From Morella rubra (taxonomy: Eukaryota; Streptophyta; Magnoliopsida; Fagales; Myricaceae), in NCBI GenBank assembly GCA_003952965.2, contig CM025856.1:6426965-6490964 (forward strand): a stretch of 64,000 nucleotides of DNA, given 5' to 3'. The position numbers were made by a program, and so were the translations under genes. The stretch's first letter is position 1. Each line of letters begins with the position of its first letter. The notes beneath the pieces are model-generated. The model worked only from the letters and a program-made list of their open reading frames with translations, had not been told where the DNA came from and ran no database searches. Below are positions 21,441 to 30,614 of the stretch, piece after piece.

Positions 21441-22637
21441 CATGGGCATGGGCGATGCTCGCATCGGGGTACACACGAATTCGGTATGGAAGTTGAAGAA
21501 AGTTCATACATTTCCAAAGCTAAAGAAGGATCTGATCTCTATGGGACAGCTTGATGATGAAGGGCATGCAATTAACTTCCATGGAGGGAAGTGGAAGGTC
21601 AGCACAGGAGCCCGGGTTGTGGCTCGTGGAGCAAAGATTGGCACCCTTTACATGACCACTAGTAAAGGGATACTGTTGCTATTGCAGATGCGAGTAAATG
21701 TAAGAGCTGATACAGTTCTGTGGCATTGCAGGCTCGGTCACATGAGCGAGAAAGGGATGAAAATACTTCTGTCAAAAGGGAAACTACCAGACCTGAAATC
21801 AGCCAAGATTGATTTGTGTGAAAACTGTATTCTGGAAAGCAGAAAAAGGTCAGTTTCATGAAGGTTGGCAGGACACCGAAGTCTGAAAGGCTAGAGTTGG
21901 TGCATACAGACTTGTGGGGACCTTCCCCTGTTTCTTCTTTGGAGGCTCACGATACTACATCACCTTTATTGATGATGCAAGCAGAAAGGTATGGGTTTAT
22001 TTCTTGAAAAATAAATCTGATGTATTTATTGTTTCAAGAAATGGAAAGCCATGGTAGAAACAGAAACAGGTTGAAGTTGAAGTGTCTGAGATCAGACAAT
22101 GGAGGAGAATACACAGATAAGGAGTTCAAGGAGTATTGTGCTGAAAATGGGATTAGAATGGAGAAAACTATTCCTGGGACACCACAGCAAAATGGTGTGG
22201 CTGAGCGCATGAACAGACCCTTTGTGAGCGTGCAAGAAGTATGAGGCTGCACTCTGGGCTACCAAAAACCTTCTGGGCAGATGCGGTGAGCATGGCTGCT
22301 TATCTCATCAATCGAGGCCGTCAGGCCCTTGAATACAGATTGCCAGAAGAAGTATGGAGCTGGAAAGGAGGTAAACCTTTCGCACTTGAAAGTCTTTGGC
22401 TGTGTTTCATACATCCATGTTGAGTCTGATGCTAGAAATAAACTTGATGCTAAGTCTAAGAAGTGTTTCTTCATTGGCTATGGAGATGAGGAGTTCGGCT
22501 ATAGGTTTTGGGATGATCAAAACTGGAAAATTATTAGAAGTCGCAATGTGATTTTTAATGAGCAGGCTGTGTACAAAGATAGGTCAAGAGTAGGATCTAT
22601 GTTCAAGTTGGAATCTGATGTTACAGAGCTGAACTGA
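21325..22637 (+). pseudogene. TNT1-like protease end, pre-integrase and integrase (frameshifted)
   Basis: Frame 21325-21861 carries VYLADGTPLDIMGMGDARI, ISMGQLDDEGHAINFHGG and the pre-integrase VLWHCRLGHMSEKGM with CENC. The LVHTDLWGP segment (first catalytic Asp) is near 21895, followed by a frameshift. Frame 22020-22244 has [12 protein letters not shown] (second Asp) and [12 protein letters not shown] (Glu). Frame 22329-22637 has the C-terminal FGCVSYIHV and KCFFIGYGDEEFGYRFWD blocks. At least four frame breaks occur. Confidence 0.85.
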
Positions 22638-22807
22638 ATGAGTCCGAGTATGTCAACTCAGATGAAGCCGACGATATATCCAGAATGAGGATCAAGAAGA
22701 TGCAGACCACAGTCACAGGTTGAACAAACTACACCTCAGTTGTTGTCCGAAGGTCCTCCAGAAACAGGAGATCTCCACAACGGTTTTCACCCTCCCTGTT
22801 CTACATT
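22638..22807. other. Linker between integrase and RT, degraded
   Basis: Non-coding in any single frame; a short stretch (near 22740-22790) resembles the poorly conserved linker of TNT1-like Pol (RRSRRSP-like words before the RT start). Confidence 0.4.
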
Positions 22808-23497
22808 TTGTTGACTGATGCTGGAGAGCCAGAGACTTATGATGAAGCCTTGCAGATTGAGACTTCAATTAAGTGGGAGTTAGCCATGAAGGATGAGATA
22901 GACTCATTGATGACTAACAAGACATGGGAGTTGACCAAACTACCAGCAGGAAAGAAGGCTTTGCATAACAAGTGGGTGTACCGGATAAAGGGTGAGAATG
23001 ATGGTAGCAAGCGCTACAAGGCCCGACTGGTAGTAAAAGGATTCCAGCAAAAGGAAGGCATTGATTACACTGACATATTCTCTCCGGTGGTGAAGATGAC
23101 AACCATCAGAATGGTCCTTGCAGTGGTGGCAGCCAAGAACCTATATCTTGAACAGTTAGATGTGAAGACGACATTCCTTCATGGTGATTTGGAGGAGGAG
23201 ATTTACATGCATCAGCCACAAGGGTTCTCAGTGCCGGGGAAAGAGAATATGGTATGCAAACTGAGGAAGAGCTTGTATGGCCTAAAACAAGCTCCAAGAC
23301 AATGGTACAAGAAGTTTGATAGCTTCATGTGTAGTACTGGGTTCACTAGGTGCAATGCAGACCACTGTTGCTATGTGAAGAGTTTTAATAACTCTTATAT
23401 CATCCTGTTGCTATATGTAGATGACATGCTTGTGGCAGGCTCCAGCATGAAGAGATTAGCAACCTCAAGAGGCAATTGTCTGAGCAGTTTGCCATGA
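22808..23497 (+). pseudogene. TNT1-like reverse transcriptase
   Basis: Frame 22808-23497 carries [82 protein letters not shown] and [15 protein letters not shown]. The catalytic YVDD is at 23414-23425 (LLLYVDDMLVAG). The motifs are complete and catalytic residues intact. A frameshift just after YVDD (near 23455-23480) moves the connection domain into the next frame. Confidence 0.9.
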
Positions 23498-24372
23498 AGG
23501 ATTTGGGTGCTGCAAAACAAATCCTAGGGATGAGAATCAGCAGGGACAGGGCTAAAGGAATACTGAAACTTTCACAGGCAGAGTATGTGAAGAAGGTCAT
23601 CAGCAGATTTAGCATGGATGAAGCTAAATCTGTGAGCACACCCTTAGGTAGTCATTTCAGACTAACCAAAGACCAGTCACCTAAGACAGAAGAAGAGAAG
23701 AGCCACATGAGGAAAGTCCCATACACCTCGGCAATCGGCAGCTTAATGTATGCTATGGTCTGTACAAGACCAGACATTGCCCATGCAGTGGGAGTTGTGA
23801 GTAGATACATGAGTAACCCAGGGAAACAGCATTGGGAAGCAGTCAAATGGATCCTGAGGTATTTGAAGGGTTCATCAGAGACAACTCTCTGCTTCACAGC
23901 AGGAGGCTTAGAGCTGCAGGGTTACGTGGATGCCGATTTAGCAGGTGATATTGAAAGTAAGAGGAGTACTACCGGGTTTGTGTATACCCTTGGTGGTACA
24001 GCTATTTGTTGGACCTTCAAAGTTGCAGAAGATTGTTGCCTTTCCACAACGGAAGCTGAGTATGTAGCCGTGACAGAAGCTGGAAAGGAGATGGTTTGGT
24101 TACAAGGCTTCTTGGATGAGTTGGGTCAGAAGAATGAAAGGGGCATTCTACACAGTGACAGTCAGAGTGCTATTTTTCTTGCAAAGAATCCGGCATATCA
24201 TTCGAGGACAAAGCATATCCAGTTGAGGTATCATTTTATTCGCTCTCTTCTTGAAGATGAACAGTTGACACTCAAGAAGATATGTGGAAAGGAGAAACCA
24301 GCAATATTAACCAAATCTGTAACAGTTGAGAAACTGAAGTTGTGCGCAGCTTCAGTTGGTCTTCAAGCTTGA
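23476..24372 (+). pseudogene. TNT1-like RT connection and RNase H
   Basis: The frame continues with MKDLGAAKQILGMRISRD, VPYTSAIGSLMYAMVCTRPD and the RNase H segment YVDADLAGDIESKRSTTGF, then STTEAEYVAVTEAGKE, HSDSQSAIFLAKNPAYHSRT and KHIQLRYHFIR. It is a clean 298-residue frame to the stop at 24372, so it is the best preserved part of the element. The catalytic D (YVDAD) and E (TEAEY) and the later D (HSDSQ) are present. Confidence 0.9.
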
Positions 24373-24464
24373 GGACAAGGGAAAGAGTTGCAGAGGTGGT
24401 AGAGACAGGAGCATGAGAAGGATGGAAAGGATGGTGCTTCGGACCCAGTCTCCAAGTGGGAGAT

Positions 24465-25023
24465 TGTTAGGCTATGTGGAGCCTGGTTTACTATATCCGA
24501 CCGGGCTGATAGATGCCTCGGGACAAGCCTAGGCACGACAGGGAGACGCTGAAGCCTGGGCTAATAGATGCCGGGGGGAACCTAACGATGGGGATATGCA
24601 AAAGCCTGGGCTGATAGGTTCCTGGGGACAAGCCCCGTAAGACAGGAGACCAGTATGCTGTATGCCCGGGATGACTGGGACAAGCTTGTTAGGCTCGGTA
24701 TACCCAGCTAACCTCCAGGCGTTGTGATAACTCGGGATGCTCTGTATGCCGGGGTATTTTTGGTCAGGCGGCATCCCGAGTCCTATATATATGACACTCA
24801 GGGTTAGGTTTTCCATGTGTCATATTATTTTCTTTTGCGCCATTCCATATATGGCGGCTGTCTCCTTGTAATTTGTACGACAATAGTAAAAATATTTGCA
24901 ACTCTATGGATGTACCTCACATTGAGAGAACCACATAAATCTCTGTGTTCTTTTTCTTGTTCTTTTTTATTTCGTTTCTCACGTAATTTCGCAAGTAGGG
25001 AAAGGTGTAGCTTTTTCCCAACA
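24465..25023 (+). repeat. 3' LTR of the TNT1-like element (559 bp)
   Basis: It runs TGTTAGGC...TTTTTCCCAACA with good inverted ends (TGTTAGG/CCCAACA). It has a TATA box (CCTATATATATG at about 24781-24792). The U3 part carries three tandem copies of a ~48-bp unit (next entry). No partner LTR occurs at the 5' end in this window apart from the copy at 37318. Confidence 0.9.
24505..24655 (+). promoter_or_regulatory. Tandem repeats in LTR U3, upstream of the TATA box
   Basis: A unit of about 48 bp begins with GCCTGGGCTGATAGATGCC-like sequence at about 24505, 24554 and 24603, with GGGACAAGCC in the first and third. Such U3 repeats lie about 130-280 bp upstream of the TATA box. In tobacco Tnt1, U3 repeats (BII boxes) are stress-responsive enhancers; whether these act so is inference. 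The same array is at about 37357-37505 in the second copy. Confidence 0.6.
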
Positions 25024-25189
25024 CGGTGTCTCCGCTTGAAAGAGGTTGATCGTACGGTCAAGCTTCCCTCAATTAAAGTATAAGTTTGTTAACCATTCAT
25101 ATTTTAACTAAACCTATAGTTACGTTTGGCTACCTCTAGTATGTAAAAGCCAAGACTGAGAAGAGAGCCGACATTAATCCTCACGGAGG
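25024..25189. other. Short spacer after the TNT1-like LTR
   Basis: No gene. Minus-strand sequence here could be the C-terminal end of the DUF4283 fragment, in mixed frames. Confidence 0.4.
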
Positions 25190-25520
25190 AACGGTTTCTA
25201 CAGATTAACCATGTCCACCATAACTAATTATCCTAGTTTTCTGCCGATGAGAAGTGCATTCTCCCTCTTGAAGACCTCCGGTGGTAGACCATGGAATTGG
25301 ACCCAGTATTCAGCATTATCCATGGTGGTCTCATCAATGTTGGTGCCTAGAGCCCATTCCTTTGACGTCTTTTGGAAGCCTTAAAATTCCAAAGGGCCAT
25401 CTGCAAACTTTTTCCTTGTCCTCTTTAAAAGGGAAAGTAAACAAGAACTTATTGGGATGAACCTCCACAATCTTCTGATCTTGATAAAGCGCCAGCCCTT
25501 CTAGATGATCAGATGGAGAA
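25190..25520 (-). pseudogene. DUF4283-like fragment (LINE ORF1 or related)
   Basis: The minus strand reads VHPNKFLFTFPFKEDKEK, then, after a frameshift near 25385, ALGTNIDETTMDNAEYWVQF, HGLPPEVFKRENAL and LIGRKLG. This matches the DUF4283 domain, including the F.F.F......V....PW/PF and the WVQ.HGLP...........IG..LG signatures. That domain occurs N-terminal to zf-CCHC in plant LINE ORF1 proteins and in related host genes. Only about 110 residues survive. Confidence 0.65.
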
Positions 25521-25724
25521 GTTGTTTATTATATATTGTTTGCGAGACCTAGCAGAGAGACTTTTGTCACCAAGGAAGTGTTGTCGACAATAAAACTGAT
25601 GGGACGCTAGATACTCCCATGAAATATTTTTTGCTTTTTCTGTAATACATTGAACTTCCAGTTGAAGCTGAAACACGTTGAGGTTCATAGCTGGCTTCTA
25701 GAAGGAAAACTGCTAAAAAAAGAG
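25521..25724. other. Spacer between DUF4283 fragment and solo LTR
   Basis: Non-coding, probably upstream LINE sequence that I cannot read in any frame. It ends with AAGAG, the left target duplication of the solo LTR. Confidence 0.5.
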
Positions 25725-27392
25725 TGTGAGTCTAATAACAACCCAAGAGGGGGGTGAATTGGGTTTTTAAAAACTTTAGTCCTTTTTCGATAAAAACCCA
25801 AATCTGAAAAAATACCCCTTTTAACAATTAAAAAGCAGATCTGAAAGTGTATAATGCTAAGCAAAATATAAGCAATAATGATAAAGCATAAATCTCCACA
25901 AGTATGAATATGTACTGAAAAGTAAGAGAGATAGAGTTAGAGAGATGACACCGTAATTTTAGGTGGTTCGGCCAACACTTGCCTACGTCCACCCCCAAGG
26001 CTATTGACTTCCTTGGGCTTCCTTCACTATTCTCCAAATAGCAAATACAACTTAGCTTACCAGGTGCTAAGGAACCTTTACAAAGATTTTTCGGCTCACG
26101 CTTCAACTCTTCACAAATCCCAAAACCCAAGAGGGTGTTTATCCTCACAAATCCAAAACCCAAGGGATTTCTTCTACTTCACAAGTAGGACAAGTGTTTT
26201 CCCAACACTCAAATTTTTACAAATAATGGGTACAATAAATAATGGCTCTCTAAGCCGAATATGCAAATAGAAAGCTCACAACGTGTGGAATGGCTCTCTA
26301 AGCCAAATTAGCAAATGAAAAGCTCAATAAAGTGCAAGAGGACAAGATTCTTGAATGAAACCTAAAGTTTGGCAAGTGGAGCACAAGCTTTCTTGGTAGA
26401 TGCGGTTTTCCCTCTTCTTCAAAGCACTTTCTCTCTCTAGAAGTTAGGGCACGATTGATTGTAAAGTGTGTTGTCTCTTCTTTAAGAAATCTCTCTCTCT
26501 TTGGATGCTAGGTCGTCAATGATGAATAAGCAAGAGAAGAAGATTTACAATGAGAGCTCTTGGACTTGAAGGAGTCAGCAAATGGATTTCTTTGGATCTT
26601 GGCTTTTTCTCTCTCTACATGTTGCGATGATGATCGAGCTTTTCTTCTCTCTCCATCTCGTTCTTCTTATAGCCCCTAGGTCTTCAACTGTCATCAAGTG
26701 GCTTTATTTTACCGTTGGAGGGGTTCCAAAGTCTTTGAGAACCATTTTGGACGATCTGGCGTCATTTCCAGGATTTTTGCAATACCACTGTGTCGACACA
26801 TTGTGGTATGTTCTGAACACATTAAAACTGGTCTAGAATTTTGCTCTCAGGTGACAGTGCAATGTGTGACACATGCCTTCAATGTTGTCGACACCTTCCC
26901 ATATTAGCAAAAAATCACTTTGAATGGCCTGGAAATAAGCTCTCGGGAGACAGTGCAATGTGTCGACACATGTCTTCAATGTGTATGACACTTCCCATAC
27001 TTAGCCAAAAATCACTTTGAATGGCTGGAATTAAGCTTCTCGCGAAGAGACAGTTCATGTGTCGACACATGTTATTAATGTGTCACATTGTGTCATCGAG
27101 ACACATTGAATATTATCTAAAAATTTGTTCTTTGACAGAAATTTCTCCAATTCAATTTAACATCCAAAACATTCTCAAGTGAACACCTACAATATGAAAT
27201 TGATCCATTGAACTTGTGTAATGGTGTTCAAGTCCATAAAATAGTTAGAGAATAACTTCAGTTTATTTTGAAATACATTATAGAAATAATGGAGTTGATA
27301 GTGTAAAATCTAAAATCCTTCAAAACTTAGAATTTTTTGTTATCATCAAAATCAAGTGTATGGATTGTTTGCAAAACAACCTTGGGCTAACA
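25725..27392 (-). repeat. Solo LTR flanked by a perfect 5-bp target duplication
   Basis: Starts TGTGAGTC at 25725 and ends GGGCTAACA at 27392. AAGAG lies at 25720-25724 and at 27393-27397. There is no internal region or primer site, so recombination between two LTRs has removed the element. It is a relative of the LTR at 18454. Within it, 26790-27070 contains several copies of the palindrome TGTGTCGACACA. Orientation is inferred from the related LTR. Confidence 0.85.
26795..27075. repeat. Cluster of TGTGTCGACACA palindromes within the solo LTR
   Basis: TGTGTCGACACA or close variants occur at about 26797, 26886 (partial), 26957 and 27058, separated by a repeated ATTAGC/TTAGCCAAAAATCACTTTGAATGGC segment. 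The 12-mer is self-complementary and contains GTCGAC. Repeated blocks of about 90 bp around it suggest tandem growth. Confidence 0.65.
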
Positions 27393-27682
27393 AAGAGAAA
27401 CTAGATTGGGGTAACGGAGACCAAACACTACAAAAAAAAATGACCATTAGCAGTAATTTTTTAGCGGCGGTCGTGACCTCTGCTATAGATCCGTCGCAAT
27501 AGGTCTATAGGTCTATAGCCATGATATTTGCGACCGCTGGTGAAGACCTCCAGTCTATAGTGGCGTTTGTGACTGCTGCTAAAGATCCTAATTCGAATGA
27601 TTTTTTTTTTGCAGCGTTTTTGAAAAAACACTACTGAAAGTCTATAGCAGTGTTTGTAAAAATGCCGCTGTAGATAATTGAA

Positions 27683-27720
27683 AAACGCTGCTGTAGACTC
27701 TGGAGTCTACAGCAGCGTTT
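27683..27720. repeat. Perfect 18-bp inverted repeat with 2-nt loop
   Basis: AAACGCTGCTGTAGACTC, TG, then its exact reverse complement GAGTCTACAGCAGCGTTT. It belongs to the subterminal repeat region of the CACTA element and is also present at 40446-40483. It could form a stem in single-stranded DNA or RNA. Confidence 0.9.
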
Positions 27721-27790
27721 GATAATATCTTCACTAGCGTTTGACAAAGCAGCATTTTTCATATGCTGGTAGATTTTATGAAATGTTGTT

Positions 27791-28130
27791 AGATGATAAA
27801 AACATTAATTTTTTATATTTATATCTTTTCATAGCTTTTTCACTTCTTTTATTATGTGTCAATTATGATAATTTTTTGTTAACATTTATATTATGATAAT
27901 TGCTTTTTAATTCTCACAAAAGAATGTGGTTAAAGTAGGTACCCAAAGAGCCAAAAAAACTGACAACTGATTGCATTAGCCATTCAGCACATGTTTTGAT
28001 CCAACTAGAGAGAATATCAAGTTCAAATTCAACAAAGAATAAAAACTGAAGTGATTATACAACTAAAGAGTAGCAAGTTCAAATATAACACGATAAGCAA
28101 GGACCAACTAAAATCTTCCTCTTTTACACA
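27791..28130. other. AT-rich CACTA interior, no gene
   Basis: Low-complexity AT-rich sequence; nothing coding. Confidence 0.5.
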
Positions 28131-28560
28131 TCAACGTCCTCCTCTTGACTGCCTGTAATTGAAAACAAATAAACTCAATAAACAAGAGTTTCTACCTTCT
28201 CTGATGCCAAAACAGAGATGAAGAGGCAAAAGAGAAATCTTCAGAAAAATAGAAAAAACAAATAGCAACAAAAATTTGATAGAAAATGTCAAAACCAATA
28301 TAAAGAAGTAATGATTAGTTCTTATCAACAACTGAGACGACTGGGTTACGAAGCATAATTTACAAATCAAATACACACCGCGGAGAGGGTTGTGCTTTAA
28401 CTTGGCCAGATTGGTACTGCCGGGTAGCCTCCAACATAGATACTTCCAAGCACAGGAAAAGCAAATACCAAATGTCAAAAAAAAGTAGGAAGCTAAACCT
28501 GAACGATTTGAGCAGCATATCTTTGTACTGCTGCATCTTGTTCAGCAAATCTGAGAGCAT
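28131..28560 (-). other. Conserved segment in CACTA, possible captured exons (unrecognised)
   Basis: On the minus strand two stretches look exon-like. About 28500-28560 can be read as DALRFAEQDAAVQRYAAQIV followed by CAG|GTTTAG at its 3' edge. About 28370-28450 reads SMLEATRQYQSGQVKAQPSP in another frame. Alternative frames are equally open (LSDLLNKMQQYKDM), so I cannot fix the phase. The segment is identical in the copy at 40896-41324 except for one A in a run. It may be a host gene piece carried by the transposon. I do not recognise the protein. Confidence 0.3.
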
Positions 28561-29950
28561 CTTATGTAAACAAATTACCTACTTGTATATAAGGCTGTAA
28601 GCAACTCTAGATTTTGCAGCAAGATTTAAAAAGAGAAACAGAAAGGGCAAACATGATCAAGCAACAGAGAAAGCGTATACCCAGAAAATATGGTCAGAAG
28701 ACTCACTTCCTCCATGCTTGTAAATCAATTCAAAACACAAGCTGGAAATAGGGTGAATTGGCAGAAAGATAGCATACTATAGGGAGTGAAAAAGGTGTCT
28801 ATGTTTAAGTATTTAATCACAAACCACAAACACGGTGCTAAGTATCTCATATGTGTTCAACTGCATGTGCATGTGTATAAGCTCGATTTGTTTTCCATCC
28901 TACAGAATAGATTACTACATTTACATACTCCATTCCACCTAAAGAAGGATAGAGCCAAAATATCATTCCAAGATCTGCAAGAAGTATCCAACAGAGACAT
29001 GTCAAAAATGAAATCATTGTATTATATTGGGACTTCTAACACCATTAGATAATACTGATAAAATCCAGACAAAGCAAACCCCTAATGCTTTCAACAGTAC
29101 ATGGTATGCAACAAATTAAAGAAGGGGGAGGTTGCATCGGCCACATGTTCCAAACATGAGCAGATGAACTATTCCCTCCCCTTCACATTTTTAAGTTTCT
29201 ACTTTTCCTATTCAGAGTATATCAAGCGGTATGTGAATAGCACAAAACAATGTTAATTTTTAGTCGAAAATGGTAAGTATTCAGCCCTATGAATAAGCAG
29301 CATACGGAATCAAGGATGATGGAGTAGGGTTGGTGCATCAGAATACACAAATGCAAACCCAGCCCTATTCAGAAATAATGTGGAACAATAGGATAGCCGT
29401 GATTCAAATTAATGGAAATCTAGTTCCACAGAGCTTAATCAAATTAAATAATCTATCAACACGAAGAAAAAAATTTATTTTGTTTGGTTTGAATATGATT
29501 AGAACAACAGAGAAATATAAGCCAGAAATCGTCTACGATCACCAATTTGCAGCGTTTCACATCAGAAGATAAAGCACTCAACGGCACATTTTCCTCAATA
29601 ACATATTGTATACCAAATAGAAATGACAAAAGAAAAAAAAAACAGACAGAAGAACTTACATTATATATACATTGAAGTCACGTTTATGATAGAAGCCCAT
29701 CTTTTTCTGCAAAGCATCAATTAAAATAAATTTGAAAATCAATAGTAATTTCAATGCAAAAGCTCAAGCAAATAGATATCAACCAAGAAACCAGAAAATT
29801 GTAACATGACCCCAGAAACAAAATGCTATCAAAGAGCAAATTTCCAAGCACATTCAGAACATAACAAATTCAATTTTGTTAGGCAAAAGGGATATTATAT
29901 AAGATAATATATCTAGAGAAAAAGAGAGAAGAGAGAGAGGAGAGTAAGAG
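28561..29950. other. CACTA interior without recognisable genes
   Basis: Intron-like AT-rich DNA with pyrimidine tracts on the minus strand. ORFs up to 88 codons are present but none is recognisable. It includes the 58-bp island at about 29021-29078 that also recurs, uncorrupted, at 41784 and 49217. Confidence 0.5.
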
Positions 29951-30209
29951 GCTGGCGGCACAGGCTTGGCAGATCAATAGAGAAAGGAGGCAACTTTTAA
30001 ATGATGAATGGGGAGAAGTGCGGCAGCAGGCAACAGAGAAAAGGGTAGTGTTCGGCGAGCTGAGAGAATTCGGAGATGATCGAGAGGTTGCATCTGGCAG
30101 AGACGATCGAGATTGAGAATTTAAAAAAATAGGGGTTTTGATCCAAGCGGGGATGGAAAACTTTGGTGCTAAATGAAAATTTCCCTCTCAGTTGTATAAA
30201 TATTGGCAA
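29950..30209 (-). other. Short conserved segment near the CACTA right end
   Basis: The minus strand encodes LSIISEFSQLAEHYP, also found in the second copy (42766-42903, with an ATG) and the third (about 50840-50940). In this first copy the ATG is lost. Conservation across three copies of the element suggests either a captured gene piece or a part of the element itself. Confidence 0.4.
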
Positions 30210-30506
30210 AACTGGATTGCGCTAAATAAAAATTTCCCTCGCCCTGTCTTTTATTTTTTCTTCGTCTAATAGTTGTGAATCATCATATATCATAATGTAA
30301 AATTCATTTTGTTATTACACTCTAAACTGAAACTTTTTAGCCATCATTTGCAAAGTTGATTATTTTAATTATTCTATTATATTACATGTACTGTGTATAA
30401 AGATATATACACAGTATTATTTTAAACTCTTTTTTATAACTAGTATAATATCTAATTAAAATAGTTGTAGAATAATATATATACTATATTTAAAAGTATA
30501 TGCTTT

Positions 30507-30614
30507 NNNNNNNNNNNNNNNNNNNNNNNNNNNNNNNNNNNNNNNNNNNNNNNNNNNNNNNNNNNNNNNNNNNNNNNNNNNNNNNNNNNNNNNNNNNNNN
30601 NNNNNNNNNNNNNN
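30507..30614. other. Assembly gap, 108 N
   Basis: A run of N. The sequence left of it is collinear with about 43330 and the sequence right of it with about 18200, so the two sides are not adjacent parts of one CACTA element. Confidence 0.99.

Larger units (their letters stand above)
21048..25023 (+). mobile_element. TNT1/Tork-like copia element, 5' end missing
   Basis: The order is Gag tail with CCHC knuckle (21198-21239), protease, pre-integrase, integrase, RT, RNase H, polypurine tract (AGTGGGAGAT, about 24455-24464) and a full 3' LTR (24465-25023). The motifs ([53 protein letters not shown]) are those of the TNT 1-94 group. No 5' LTR, primer site or Gag N-terminus is present; the sequence starts abruptly after the truncated LTR of the neighbour. 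It has several frameshifts. Confidence 0.88.
27426..30506 (+). mobile_element. CACTA transposon, right end lost in the sequence gap
   Basis: It begins CACTACAAAAAAAAATGACC, the CACTA terminus. Subterminal sequence repeats GCAGCGTTT- and CTATAG-type words in both orientations (to about 27790), as in CACTA subterminal repeats. The inside is AT-rich with no transposase. It holds a conserved non-TE-like segment (28131-28560) and a segment shared by three copies (29960-30209). The N gap begins at 30507 before the right terminus is reached. Confidence 0.75.
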
